64,000 bases of DNA from JAAZHD01 sp012510895 (GTDB lineage Bacteria; Bacillota; Clostridia; Caldicoprobacterales; DTU083), in NCBI GenBank assembly GCA_050951465.1, contig JBMNJC010000008.1:1-64000 (forward strand), read 5' to 3'. The position numbers and the translations under genes are program-made. How positions within the stretch are numbered: position 1 is the first letter of the stretch; the number at the start of each line of letters is the position of its first letter. Positions 37,290 to 47,486 of this stretch are shown here, in pieces. The notes under the pieces are model-generated. The model did no database searches. It was not told the DNA's origin and was given only the letters and a program-made list of their open reading frames with translations.

Positions 37290-38083
37290 TTAACTATAAT
37301 CCTTATTATACCTGGACAAAAACTGCCTGGTTCTCTCCTCCCTGGGATTATCAAAAACTTCCTGAGGAGTACCCTGCTCAACAATCACACCGTCGTCCAT
37401 AAAAATAACCCGGTCTGCCACATCCCGCGCAAAATCCATTTCATGAGTAACAACAATCATAGTGGTATTTCGCTCTTTCAATTTCATGATGACCTTAAGC
37501 ACTTCTCCTGTCAATTCCGGGTCTAAGGCAGAAGTAGGTTCATCAAAACACAATATATCCGGTTCCAATGCAAGGGCACGGGCAATGGCAACACGTTGCT
37601 GCTGTCCTCCTGATATCATATGAGGATAATTGTACAACTTATCTGATAAACCTACCTGAGCCAGCAATGCTTCTCCTTTTTCCTGTATTTCTTTTAAAAT
37701 AGCTTTTTTATTTTTTTTATAATCAGGCCGCTCCCGAGCCAGTAATTCTGCCGCCAATGTAACATTTTTCAGAACTGTGTATTGAGGAAAAAGGTTAAAG
37801 TTTTGAAAAATCAAGCCAAAATGCAGACGTTTTTTACGAATCTCGCTTTCCCGTTGGATGTTGGGATCAGCAGCATCAAAAATAAACCTCATTATTCACA
37901 ACAATTCTTCCTTTGTCCGGCCGTTCAAGAAAATTAAGACAACGTAATAAGGTTGTCTTCCCCGCTTCCTGATGAACCTATAATTGCAATTGACTCCCCT
38001 TTTTCAAGAGAAAAATCAATGTTTTTCACACTTGGGACGTTTCCAAAACATTTCTCAATATTCCTGACTTCTAAAATAGCCAT
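37290..38083 (-). CDS. Polar amino-acid ABC transporter ATP-binding protein, two frameshifts
   Basis: From the ATG at 38083 (MAILEVRNIEKCFGN; AAAGGAGGG upstream) to 37290. Walker A IIGSSGSGKTTLLRCLNF is interrupted by one extra G near 37957; a second shift near 37890 leads into the frame with the Q-loop FGLIFQNFNLFPQ, the signature MISGGQQQRVAIARALA, Walker B ILCFDEPTSALDPE and the His switch IVVTHEM. The closing EQGTPQEVFDNPREERTRQF is typical of GlnQ/ArtP-like ATPases. Corrected length is about 263 residues. It powers uptake through the permease and binding protein encoded just upstream. Confidence 0.88.
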
Positions 38084-38098
38084 ACCCATACCCTCCTT

Positions 38099-38769
38099 TC
38101 AAGTTCGAAAATAACCCAGTTTCTTTTCAAACCAGTCGAGAAGTACCGTCAATATCCCTACAAAGATCAAAAAATATATACCTGTTGCAAACAAGGGCCA
38201 AATAAGTCCTTTACTGCTATATTCACCAGCCATCATGATAATCTCTTTATTAGCATTATACTACGGGCAAGCGCTGTATCTTTCACCAAAGTAATAACTT
38301 CATTGCCCACAGGCGGAAGAATGCGCTTGATCACCTGAAGGAGTATTACCTTAAAAAAAATCTGGCTCTTAGTCCATCCCAAGGACCTGACCCGGCTTCA
38401 TACTGGCCTTTCGGTATGCTCTCTATACCGCCCCCGATAGATTTCAGAAAAATAACATGCATAGTTTATAACAAAGGCAACCGTTGCTGCAACGAATCGT
38501 CCTGAATCACCGCTTGGCCATCCTATTTTCATATTTAAAAAGGCCGGGACCGAAAAATAATAATGATTAACTGCAACATTAATGGAGTTCCCCGAATTGC
38601 CCAGACAAAGGTACGCACCGGCCACCGGATAAGACGAAAACGGCTCATTGACCCAAATGCAATAAGCAGGACCCAATGGCAGTGAAAACAAAAGTGTTAA
38701 TGCAAAGAGCCTGCAGTTTAATAGAAAGCTGTCAGAAAGACGTTGTATTATTACATAAGCTTGGTTCAT
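38099..38769 (-). pseudogene. Polar amino-acid ABC transporter permease, multiply frameshifted
   Basis: From the ATG at 38769 (MNQAYVIIQRLSDSFL) to the TGA at 38099 (frame ending DWFEKKLGYFRT). Family pieces occur in all three frames: TLLFSLPLG, then RFRLIRWPVRTFVWAIRGTP, IYFSVPAFLNMKIGWPSGDS, VAFVINYACYFSEIYRGGIE, and VGNEVITLVKDTALA. This is the order of a His/Glu/Gln-type membrane permease with five helices. At least four one-base corrections are required, giving about 222 residues. It is the channel subunit of the adjacent transporter. Confidence 0.82.
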
Positions 38770-38853
38770 AATATCCTTTCCTCTACAAACAAGTTGCGGG
38801 ACAGAAGTCTCCCCTCTGTCCCTCCGCTTGATTTTTCTAATTGCTGCATTAAA

Positions 38854-39660
38854 TTATTCGGACAATTCCAGCCCGTATTTATCAGCTAATTTCTGCATAG
38901 TACCGTCTTTCAGGAATTCATCAAAGATCTTGTTAACTTCCTCGCATATATCGGAACCTTTTCGGAAGGCAACCCCATAATCCTCTTCTGCCAAATAATC
39001 AACAATAACAATGTCCTCATAATTGGTACCTTCGCCTGTCATTGTCTTTGCCAGCGTTAAGTCCAGCACAGCAGCATCAGCAGTGCCGGCTTTCACTTCC
39101 ATCAGAGCTTCTGTCTGCAGAGTCTTGGGAACGTAGTTTGCCTGCTTCAGGTTTTCATCATTTTGAATAGTTTTTTCTCCTGCCGAACCTTGCTCTGCAG
39201 ATACATATTTTCCGATTAAGGATTTAGTACTCTCGTAGTCAGCGCCTTCCTTCATCACAACGACCTGAGCATTTTTAACATAAGGCTTGGTAATTTCCAT
39301 CTCCTGTTTGCGTTTTTCATCAATTGTCAAGCCGTTCCATATACAGTCAATGGACTTTGCATTCAGCTCAACTTCCTTAGTATTCCAGTTTATCTCTACA
39401 AATTCAGGTTCCACACCAAGTTTTTCACAGGTCAGTATTGCCAACTCTGTATCAAAACCGGTGAAGTTGCCGTCTTCATCTGTATAATTCATTGGAGCAT
39501 ATTCGGTATAGCCAATGACCATTTTGCCATTACCCTTAACATATGCCAAATCACTTTCACCTTGAGACTGATCTGCAGATTTATCTTTTCCAGTGTTTCC
39601 GCATGCAGCTAAAGTTAAAATCATAATCAGTACGACAAATAATGATACAAATTTTTTCAT
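38854..39660 (-). CDS. Polar amino-acid ABC transporter substrate-binding lipoprotein
   Basis: About 268 residues from the ATG at 39660 (MKKFVSLF), 7 bases after GGAGGA. Lipoprotein signal FVVLIMILTLAACGN, then the family-3 binding domain: GKMVIGYTEYAPMNYTDEDG, FTGFDTELAILTCEKLGVEP, IDCIWNGLTIDEKRKQEM and AGTADAAVLDLTLAK. No frameshift. It captures an amino acid outside the cell and delivers it to the permease-ATPase pair downstream. First gene of the operon; specificity is not readable. Confidence 0.92.
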   Translation of the reverse strand: MKKFVSLFVVLIMILTLAACGNTGKDKSADQSQGESDLAYVKGNGKMVIGYTEYAPMNYTDEDGNFTGFDTELAILTCEKLGVEPEFVEINWNTKEVELNAKSIDCIWNGLTIDEKRKQEMEITKPYVKNAQVVVMKEGADYESTKSLIGKYVSAEQGSAGEKTIQNDENLKQANYVPKTLQTEALMEVKAGTADAAVLDLTLAKTMTGEGTNYEDIVIVDYLAEEDYGVAFRKGSDICEEVNKIFDEFLKDGTMQKLADKYGLELSE

Positions 39661-39790
39661 ATTCAATTCCTCCAATTCATCTTATAAAACTCTTTACCAT
39701 TATAACACTTTATCACGATAAAGCAAATACTTTTGTATAAACTTACACACATTTTAGCAATACCTGCATGAATACATAAAACAAAAGCAA

Positions 39791-39814
39791 ACCGGCAATC
39801 TCATTATGGCCGGT
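39791..39814 (-). terminator. Terminator of the PAS-GGDEF gene
   Basis: Arms ACCGGC and GCCGGT with a 12-base loop; on the minus strand a T-rich stretch follows. It begins 34 bases after the diguanylate cyclase stop, in the gap before the amino-acid-binding protein. Confidence 0.6.
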
Positions 39815-39847
39815 CTGTATATAGAAATTTAAATATACTAAGCGGTG

Positions 39848-41456
39848 CTACCATGAACTGCCTTGCATACTGACTGATTTGTACAGCCTGTATATGTCAT
39901 ATTCTACCCTGTTCCGTCCGGATACTTTAGCTTTATAGAGCAATTTATCAGCCATGTCTATAATATCCGAAGGGGATATATCTGATGAATACTCAACAGT
40001 TGTCACTCCAAAGCTTGCAGTAATGAAATTTGAAACAGTAGACTTTTTATGTTCAATTTTCAGATCTTGTATTCTTTTCTGGATCTTTTCAGCTATTTTC
40101 ACAGCAGGCTGTATATCCGTATCAGGCAGTATACAGGCAAACTCTTCTCCCCCATAACGAGCCGCCAGGTCAACAGAACGGCTTACACAGCTGCTCAACA
40201 CACTTCCAATTTGACGCAGGCATTCATCACCCATGACATGACCGTAATAATCATTGTATTCTTTAAAATGATCTATATCAAGCAGTATTATTGATAATTT
40301 TGAGTTTGAGCGTCTAAGCCTGTAATACTCATGTTCAAGAGTTGCATCGAAACATCTTCTGTTTGCGATCCCTGTAAGACTGTCCTGGTTGCTTAATTCT
40401 TTAAGCTTCCGATTGGATTCTTCCAATAACAGTTCCATTTCCTTTCTCTCATTTATATCAGTTAACATGGCAAACGACCCTTCAAATTTTCCATACTCAT
40501 CCAGAAGGGCTTTTGCTGATACCAGAAACCAGTTTGTATTCCCATCCTTCCTCAACAGACAACATTCATAGACCGAATCTTCACCGCTCTTTCTTCGAGC
40601 TTCCTGACTTTTATATATATTCAGCTGGTCCTCCGGAAAAAAGGAAAGGTATGTCCTTCCCAGCATTTCCTCTACTGTATATCCCAGGGTTGATGCCATG
40701 TTCTCATTGGCAAAAGTAATTCTGTAATGTTCATCGAAAATAAGTATTCCTTCTATAGCTGTCTCTACAATCTGCTGGAATCTGATTTCACTTTCTTTCA
40801 GGGATTTTTTTACTTCCTCTACTTGCAAATCGCTTCTTCCTTTAGCAATCATTAGCAGTATAAATCCGCTTATTAAAAACATACAAAAACTCGTAATTGG
40901 AATTATGCCGGCAATGACACTGCTTTGAAGACTCAAAGCAAATTCAGAAAAACCTAAGCAAATGATCGAACTTATCAAAAATATCGCTCCGCCAATACAA
41001 TAGCACACAGCCAGGAGAATTTGCAGAGAAAACCTCCTGTTCATTTGTCCAATCAGATAGAGACCTGGTAAAAAGTAAAATATACTCTGTAGGAGAAAAG
41101 TCAATCCGGTCCGGTATGGCATTTCAATAAAAATCATTATCGTACATACCAATATAACCGCAACAGACACTGAAACATGCAACCGACGATTTACAGATTG
41201 TCCTGATAAAATCCTGACAGCCCAGGCTTCATAAGCACAGCCTGATAATAACACAATGTTTGCTATTACAGTTAAGACGTCAAATATGTCTGTCCTAAAG
41301 TAAAGCAAGAGAGAACCGGCCGCCTGCAGCATCTTTGCCGATACCCAGAAAGGCACTTTTTGCGGGCTGTTTTTTTTTTAATATAAAAACAACCAACAAA
41401 AGTCCGTATAAGAATGATCCAACTGCCAGCATTAACATTACGGTTCTTAAGTCCAT
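39848..41456 (-). CDS. Membrane diguanylate cyclase with PAS sensor, frame slip in a 10-A tract
   Basis: Order: about seven membrane helices (residues 1-200), a PAS domain (SEIRFQQIVETAIEGILIFD to DINERKEMELL), and a GGDEF domain with ARYGGEEFACILPD and DSLTGIANRRCF. It makes c-di-GMP from two GTP. The uninterrupted frame starts only at 41356, but the upstream frame from ATG 41456 (MDLRTVMLMLAVGSFLYG) encodes a first membrane helix and joins after a run of ten A, which must be 8 or 11 to keep frame. So the full protein is about 535 residues. Whether the slip is a base-calling error or real variation is open. Confidence 0.87.
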
Positions 41457-41728
41457 GATATCATCTCACTATTTTATTTAAATCTTAACCAGACCTTTTT
41501 ATATGTACAATAAACTTATGAATAATAATATATCCTTTTATAACCTTTGTAAACAACTAAACTATATGTATTATTTCATGTCTTTATGCAGGTCATGTAT
41601 AGCTGCCATTATAATGAGGGTAAACCATATATGTATTTATATATTGCAGTTTGAAAAACTAAGGATTATTATTATAATATTGTAAAATACTATAAAGGGA
41701 TGTTTATTGTCACAATCAGGAGGAAAAA

Positions 41729-43093
41729 ATGAAGATTATCATAATAGGCGATGGTAAGCTTGGATATAATCTGGCAGAAAATCTTTCCAATGAAGATAAT
41801 GATATAACCATTATAGATAAAGATCCGGAGGCATTAAAAAAGGCAGGTGAATATCTTGATGTAATGTGCATAAAAGGCAATGGTCTGAGTACTCAAACCC
41901 TGCTGGAAGCCGGTATAAAGGAAGCCGATCTTTTAATTGCCGCTACTGCCAGTGACGAGATTAACATGGTATGCTGTCTGACAGCCAAGAAACTTGGAGC
42001 AGCGCACACCATTGCCAGAATCAGAGATCCTGAATATGCTGATGAGCTGGAACAGCTGAAAACTGATCTGGACTTGGACATGGTAATTAACCCTGAACAG
42101 ATTGTTGCCAGTGAAATAGCCAGACTGATTGAGTTCCCTCCCGCCGCAAATGTTGAAATATTTGCAAAAGGCCGGGTTGTCATGATGGAAATTAAAGTTA
42201 CTCCTAATACAACTATTGTCAATATGAGTTTGAATAATATCACCAAAAGGAGCAACTCGGATATACTGATAGGCGGCGTACTTCGGAATGATTCTGTAGT
42301 CATTCCAAACGGGGATTTCATTATCAGAGAAAATGATACCATATACATTATTGGTCAACCTGCAAAGGTTGTTCAATTTTGTAAGTATATAGGCATCCAT
42401 ATTCAAAAAATAAAAAGTGTTATGATTATGGGTGGAGGCAGAATCGGATATTATCTCACCAAATATCTGAATGAAATGGAAATCAAGGTTAAAATTATAG
42501 AAAAAGATCCGGAACGCTGTGTGGAATTAACAGAACTTCTTCCTAAAACTTTGATTATATGTGGAGACGGTACTGATGAGAGTGTATTGCTTTCAGAAAA
42601 TCTTGAAAACATGGGGGCCTTTATTTCTGTAACAGGCAGAGATGAAGAAAACATCATAGCTGCTTTGTTGGCAAAACAATACGGCGTAAAAAAAGCTATA
42701 TCAAAAGTAAACAGAGCAGCTTATTCTATTGTCATTGACAAAATGGATATAGACAGCGTGGTAATTCCCAAACAGATAACAGCAAACTACATATTAAGAT
42801 ATGTCCGTGGTTTGCAAAATGCTTTGGGTAATCCGGTAGATGCTCTTTACAGGATTATGGATAATATGGTAGAAGCAATACAGTTTACAGCTAATAAACA
42901 TACGAAATTTCTTGATATACCGCTTAAAGATCTGAATATTCTCGAGGGTATTTTAGTTGCCGCAATTGTCAGGAAAAATGAAATCATTATTCCCCATGGA
43001 AATGATGTGATTAAAGCGGATGACAATGTTATCCTGATCGTAAAAGATAAAAAATTAACTGATTTAAATGACATTATTGAATCGAGGGAATAG
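41729..43093 (+). CDS. trkA: Trk system potassium uptake protein, NAD-binding regulatory subunit
   Basis: 454 residues with two TrkA_N/TrkA_C repeats. Rossmann starts are MKIIIIGDGKLGYNLAENL and SVMIMGGGRIGYYLTKYL, followed by acidic strand ends (TIIDKD, KIIEKD) that bind NAD(H). The C-terminal RCK-type domain ends LILIVKDKKLTDLND. It gates the TrkH channel at the inner membrane according to nucleotide state. AGGAGG lies 5 bases before the ATG. The stop is a TAG, so TAG is an ordinary stop codon here. trkH follows after 3 bases. Confidence 0.95.
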   Translation: MKIIIIGDGKLGYNLAENLSNEDNDITIIDKDPEALKKAGEYLDVMCIKGNGLSTQTLLEAGIKEADLLIAATASDEINMVCCLTAKKLGAAHTIARIRDPEYADELEQLKTDLDLDMVINPEQIVASEIARLIEFPPAANVEIFAKGRVVMMEIKVTPNTTIVNMSLNNITKRSNSDILIGGVLRNDSVVIPNGDFIIRENDTIYIIGQPAKVVQFCKYIGIHIQKIKSVMIMGGGRIGYYLTKYLNEMEIKVKIIEKDPERCVELTELLPKTLIICGDGTDESVLLSENLENMGAFISVTGRDEENIIAALLAKQYGVKKAISKVNRAAYSIVIDKMDIDSVVIPKQITANYILRYVRGLQNALGNPVDALYRIMDNMVEAIQFTANKHTKFLDIPLKDLNILEGILVAAIVRKNEIIIPHGNDVIKADDNVILIVKDKKLTDLNDIIESRE

Positions 43094-43096
43094 TAT

Positions 43097-44548
43097 ATGA
43101 ACCACAGAGTAATCTTCAGAAGCGTTGGAACAGTATTATGCATAGAAGCGGCATGTATGCTGCCATCCCTATTAGTTGCTTTTATTTATCGGGAAGCAGC
43201 AGCAGTATCTTTTGCCATATCCATTTTTATTTTATCAGCGGCAGGATTCGCATTATTGAGTATTAAAACTCCGATAACCCGTATTTACCCTCGTGACGGA
43301 TTTGCTGTTGTTGCACTGAGCTGGATATTTGTATCCGTCTTTGGCGCACTTCCTTTTATGCTAAGCGGCTCTATTCCTTCTATAATCGATGCATTTTTCG
43401 AATCCGCATCAGGATTCAGCACAACAGGAGCAAGTATTTTAAGAGATGTTGAGTCACTGCCGAAAAGCATTTTATTCTGGAGGAGCTTCACCCACTGGAT
43501 GGGCGGCATGGGTGTTCTCATTCTTATGATAGCCATATTGCCATCAGTGAACCCCAGTATAATTAACATTATGAAAGCTGAATCAACCGGCCCGTCTCCT
43601 GGCAAATTTGTACCCAAGATTCGTCAAACAGCTGAAATTTTATATATTATCTATGTTTTGTTAACAGCAATCAATGTAGTGTTATTACTGGCCGGTGGTA
43701 TGCCGCTGTATGACGCCCTGCTAAATGCATTTGGAACAGCCGGCACCGGAGGATTTTCTATCAGAAACGCCAGCATTAGCGCATATGACAGCGTATATAT
43801 AGAAACGATAATTACTATTTTTATGTTTTTATTTGGAGTTAATTTTACCCTATACTTTATGGTCTTTAAACGAAATATTAAATCATTTTTATGTGATGAA
43901 GAACTCCGGTTTTACTTAGGCATAGTCTTATCAGCCATCGTAATCATAGTTATTAATATCTACAATACAGTTTATCAGTCTGTAGGTGAATCGATTCGCT
44001 ATGCTGCTTTTCAGGTCAGTTCTGTTATAACAACAACCGGTTATGCAACTGCCGACTTCAACACCTGGCCTGTTTTAAGCCAGATCATCCTTATTCTTTT
44101 AATGTTTATAGGAGCGAACGCCGGTTCAACCGCAGGAGGAATTAAATGCATACGTGTACTTTTACTCTTTAAGATAATAAAACGTGAAATAGCTAGAATT
44201 AATCATCCAAGGGCTGTACAAACAGTGAAATTAAATGGACGTATAGTAGATGAAGAAACCTTATCCGGCACCATGGCTTTTTTCTTTTTCTGGATATTAA
44301 TCTTTTCCTTGTCTGTATTATTGGTGTCCCTGGAAAGTAAAGACCTTATCACGTCAACTACAGCAGTCATTGCAACTTTAAACAATATTGGCCCCGGCCT
44401 GGGTATGGTAGGCCCAACGGGAAACTACGCTGACTTTTCAGTATTTAGTAAAGCAGTTTTATCCATTTGCATGATAGTCGGAAGATTGGAGATTTATCCG
44501 ATCATGTTGTTATTTGTTCCATCATTCTGGAAACGCAGCAGTATCTGA
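43097..44548 (+). CDS. trkH: Trk potassium uptake channel subunit
   Basis: 483-residue membrane protein with the four selectivity-filter repeats of the TrkH/KtrB family visible: ESASGFSTTGASIL, AFGTAGTGGFSIRN, SSVITTTGYATADF and AVIATLNNIGPGLGMVG. The Ser/Thr-Thr-Gly pattern marks the K+ pore. It imports K+ with TrkA as cytoplasmic regulator; the genes are separated by 3 bases and are surely co-transcribed. It ends 13 bases before the convergent GGDEF gene. No defects seen. Confidence 0.96.
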   Translation: MNHRVIFRSVGTVLCIEAACMLPSLLVAFIYREAAAVSFAISIFILSAAGFALLSIKTPITRIYPRDGFAVVALSWIFVSVFGALPFMLSGSIPSIIDAFFESASGFSTTGASILRDVESLPKSILFWRSFTHWMGGMGVLILMIAILPSVNPSIINIMKAESTGPSPGKFVPKIRQTAEILYIIYVLLTAINVVLLLAGGMPLYDALLNAFGTAGTGGFSIRNASISAYDSVYIETIITIFMFLFGVNFTLYFMVFKRNIKSFLCDEELRFYLGIVLSAIVIIVINIYNTVYQSVGESIRYAAFQVSSVITTTGYATADFNTWPVLSQIILILLMFIGANAGSTAGGIKCIRVLLLFKIIKREIARINHPRAVQTVKLNGRIVDEETLSGTMAFFFFWILIFSLSVLLVSLESKDLITSTTAVIATLNNIGPGLGMVGPTGNYADFSVFSKAVLSICMIVGRLEIYPIMLLFVPSFWKRSSI

Positions 44549-44561
44549 AATAAAGCATTAT

Positions 44562-45225
44562 CTATATTTTATTATCTGCACCACCTTTTTGTGCTTTTTT
44601 TAAATGATACATTTGAGCATCGGCTTCTCTAAGAGTCTTAAAAAAAATCAAGTTTGTCCCCTTCCCGGAGAATGCTGTATCCATAAGAAACCGTTGGTAT
44701 AGCGTTTCCTTTTCTGCGCATGTCCTCAAGATTATTAGTCATAATTCGTAACTGGCCTTCAATTTTTTCCTGATCCGTTTCTTCGCTTATTATATAAAAC
44801 TCATCCCCACCATATCGATAGGATGTGTATTTCTTGCCAAAGGATTTACGAATAATATCTGCCACCATTTTAATAACAGTATCTCCGCAATCATGCCCAT
44901 ATGTATCATTAATACTTTTGAAATTGTTGATATCAAGAACGATAACAGAAAACGACTTTTTCTCTGCTATCTGTTTTGCCGCTTTATTAAAAGCATCACG
45001 ATTGTAAAGGCCGGTCAATGTGTCAAAGCTGCTATCAAATTCAGCCATTATAATAAAATACATAAACAAGGACAATGTTACACAATGCCATGAGGAAAAA
45101 GATGTCGGATTTGCAAGTTGAATGCTTGTGCCAAAAACCGTAAACGGGGATAATACAACAAGCTTCATCATAAATGGATAATTATACTTCTTTCCTGCCT
45201 GTAAAGTGCAGATAACAAGGAGCAA
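44562..45225 (-). CDS. Diguanylate cyclase (GGDEF), short or N-terminally damaged, one frameshift
   Basis: One or more membrane helices followed by a GGDEF domain: FDTLTGLYNRDAFNKAA, VLDINNFKSINDTYGHDCGD and YRYGGDEFYIISEE (active GGDEF motif). The frame stops early at a run of eight T near 44641; removing one T continues it as TLREADAQMYHLKKAQKGG to 44562, which completes the domain. Upstream of the TTG at 45225 the frame is open to about 45320 and still hydrophobic but has no clear start, so more of the sensor may be missing or shifted. It would make c-di-GMP. Confidence 0.75.
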
Positions 45226-45350
45226 AAAATTGATGATATAAACTGTTACAAAAATAAAAAAATAATTCCCTCTGGCATAATGATTGTTTTCATCAATATA
45301 AAAAATAAATCTGTACAGAGTTGATAATTATGAATTGAAACTATGCATTG

Positions 45351-45385
45351 TAAAAAAATCAGCGGTTGATACAATCACCGCTGAT
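45351..45385 (-). terminator. Terminator of the gdhA/DapF-like unit
   Basis: Perfect 9-base arms ATCAGCGGT and ACCGCTGAT (45358-45385) followed on the minus strand by seven T (45351-45357). It lies 15 bases after the DapF-like stop. The remaining gap up to the GGDEF gene shows no other feature. Confidence 0.85.
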
Positions 45386-45399
45386 TATATAAATGAATC

Positions 45400-45897
45400 T
45401 CAAGATTCAGGGAAATCAACCGGTCCAGTAAGGCTCACCTCATCTGTTCCTCTGTTCCATTCAACCTGATACATTCTTTCACCCATGTATACTTTAGCTT
45501 TATTAGTCAATACTTTTTGAAGCGCCATTGCTGCTATACCTGCAACGCAGGCAGCCTCAGCAGTAAATGCAACTTCGCCTTTAATATTCTGCCAAAGCCG
45601 CGTTTTTAAAGTTTCATCATCAAGCATCTGAATAAAAACAATGCTTGCCCCTATCGGGAAAAGACTGTGCGTTCCTAAGTTAGAACCTGTCGTATAAACA
45701 TCCAGGGTGTCAACATCATCGACGAAAACAGCACCATGGGGAGACCCAAATGACATTGCTGTGACTCTGTAACAATCTCCGTCTATCATAAACGGATTAC
45801 TTATACATTTGGGTGTGGATTTATGATTTACGGGTATTAGACAGGGAGTCATAATGGGTTTTCCTAACAAAACAGTATTACAGCTATTAATATTCAT
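45400..45897 (-). CDS. Half-length DapF-like (diaminopimelate-epimerase fold) protein lacking catalytic Cys
   Basis: 165 residues, matching only the C-terminal half of DapF (about 275 residues). Alignable parts are MSFGSPHGAVFVDDVDTLDV, HSLFPIGASIVFIQML and LKTRLWQNIKGEVAFTAEAA. Where DapF has the catalytic loop GET-x-ACGTG, this protein has GEVAFTAEA, so the catalytic Cys is Thr and the Gly-Thr-Gly is lost. The N-terminal half with the other Cys is absent. It follows gdhA by 18 bases with its own AGGGGGA site and shares its terminator. It is probably not an epimerase; binding or regulatory roles are guesses. Confidence 0.62.
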   Translation of the reverse strand: MNINSCNTVLLGKPIMTPCLIPVNHKSTPKCISNPFMIDGDCYRVTAMSFGSPHGAVFVDDVDTLDVYTTGSNLGTHSLFPIGASIVFIQMLDDETLKTRLWQNIKGEVAFTAEAACVAGIAAMALQKVLTNKAKVYMGERMYQVEWNRGTDEVSLTGPVDFPES

Positions 45898-45915
45898 TTC
45901 CTCTCCCCCTTAATA

Positions 45916-47248
45916 TTATACTACGCCTTGCCTAAGCATAGCATCTGCAACCTTCTTAAAACCTGCGATATTTGCACCAACAACTAAATTGTCTTCCTGT
46001 CCCACTTCCTTAGCAACATTAGCAATATTGTTGTATATTCTTATCATTATTCCTCTGAGCTTTCTGATCAACTTCTTTAAATGTCCATACAGTTCTCATT
46101 GAATTCTGGCTCATTTCCAGAGCAGATACTGCTACTCCTCCAGCATTCGCAGCTTTACCCGGGACAAACAGAATCTTGTTTTGCAATAATAATTTAGTAG
46201 CTTCCAATGTAGACGGCATGTTAGCACCTTCACCCACTACCAGGCAACCGTTTTTTATCAGCGTTTTTGCGTCGTTTGCGTTCAGTTCGTTTTGTGTAGC
46301 ACAAGGAAGGGCTATGTCACACTTAATATTCCATATTCCTCTGCCCTCAGTATATACTGCTTTTTTTCGGTAACTGATATATTCAGAAATTCTGCCGCGC
46401 TTTAACTCTTTTATTTCTTTTACGACTGAAAGGTCAATCCCGTCGGCATCATAAACAAATCCATTTGAATCGGACATGGCTACTACTTTCCCGCCTAAAT
46501 GCTGAATCTTTTCAGCAGCATATATGGCAACATTGCCTGAGCCTGAAATTACAACAGTTTTTCTTTCTAATGTGTTTCCATGCTGTCGCAGCATTTCTTC
46601 TATAAGATACACCAGTCCATATCCTGTCGCTTCAGTTCGAGTAAGCGATCCACCGTATGATAATCCCTTACCTGTAAGAACACTGCTAAAGGAATTTGCC
46701 AGTCGCTTGTATTGCCCATAGAGGAATCCTATTTCCCGTTCACCTACACCTATGTCACCGGCAGGAATATCAGTATTTTCTCCTATATGTCGAAACAGCT
46801 CTGTCATATAACTCTGGCAGAAGGCCATAACTTCACGGTCCGATTTCCCCTTAGGGTCGAAATCCGAACCCCCTTTGCCGCCGCCGATAGGCAGTCCCGT
46901 CAGCGAATTCTTAAGAACCTGTTCAAAACCTAAGAACTTAATGATGCTCAGCGAAACACTTGGATGAAAACGCAGACCGCCTTTGTACGGACCGATGGCA
47001 CTGTTGAATTGAACCCTATAGCCTTTGTTCACTTGTACTTTACCTGTATCGTCAACCCACGGAACACGAAAGATAATTATACGCTCAGGTTCACAGAGCC
47101 TTTCAAGAATACCGGCTCTCTCATATTCAGGATGAGCATCTACATAAGGCTGCAATGTAGTGAGAACCTCGGTCACTGCTTGATGAAATTCAAGCTCATT
47201 TGGGTTTTGTTTTTTTACTTTTTCCAGCACATTCATTGTATAGGACAT
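45916..47248 (-). CDS. gdhA: Glutamate dehydrogenase (NADP-type hexameric), one frameshift near 3' end
   Basis: Interconverts glutamate with 2-oxoglutarate and ammonia. Motifs: YRVQFNSAIGPYKGGLRFHP, the substrate lysine region LPIGGGKGGSDFDPKGKSD, PAGDIGVGEREIGF and the nucleotide-binding VVISGSGNVAIYAAEKI. The frame runs out after DQKAQ, but removing one extra A near 46070 restores LRGIMIRIYNNIANVAKE and a C-terminus to 45916. Corrected length is 443 residues, exactly normal. A sigma-A-like promoter and a long leader hairpin with T run lie upstream; the DapF-like gene follows. Confidence 0.93.
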
Positions 47249-47315
47249 ATTGTCTTATCCTCCCGCTAATATTTTAAATTTTCATTATATATTGCTCTCA
47301 TCAGATAATTAAAAA

Positions 47316-47388
47316 GCGTTCATCCAATAGTTTATTAAAGGTTCTGCAAACCATACCGGCTCATAACCTTTAACTATTTGATGAACGC
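47316..47388 (-). promoter_or_regulatory. Long leader hairpin with T run upstream of gdhA
   Basis: Read on the gdhA strand, GCGTTCATC-AAATAGTT-AAAGGTT pairs with AACCTTT-aataAACTATT-GGATGAACGC across a loop of about 21 bases, and five T follow. This is a strong intrinsic-terminator shape located 68 bases before the gdhA ATG and downstream of a likely promoter. It could be an attenuator; it could also terminate stray transcription. I do not recognise a known riboswitch in it. Confidence 0.65.
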
Positions 47389-47456
47389 CATTGTTCATAA
47401 TAATTATAACGATGTAAACCAATATATCGGCCGTCAATAAATGCAATATATAAAAT

Positions 47457-47486
47457 ATGATATTGCATAATGCATGGTTTTGTCAA
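47457..47486 (-). promoter_or_regulatory. Predicted sigma-A-type promoter of gdhA
   Basis: Minus strand: TTGACA (47481-47486), 18-base spacer, TATCAT (47457-47462). It would start a leader of about 200 bases that contains the hairpin at 47316-47388. The rest of the 463-base gap 47249-47711 is AT-rich and shows no gene. Confidence 0.55.

Noticed and set aside
41893..42406. Two long minus-strand frames within trkA
   Set aside because: Reverse-frame shadows of a clear trkA gene.
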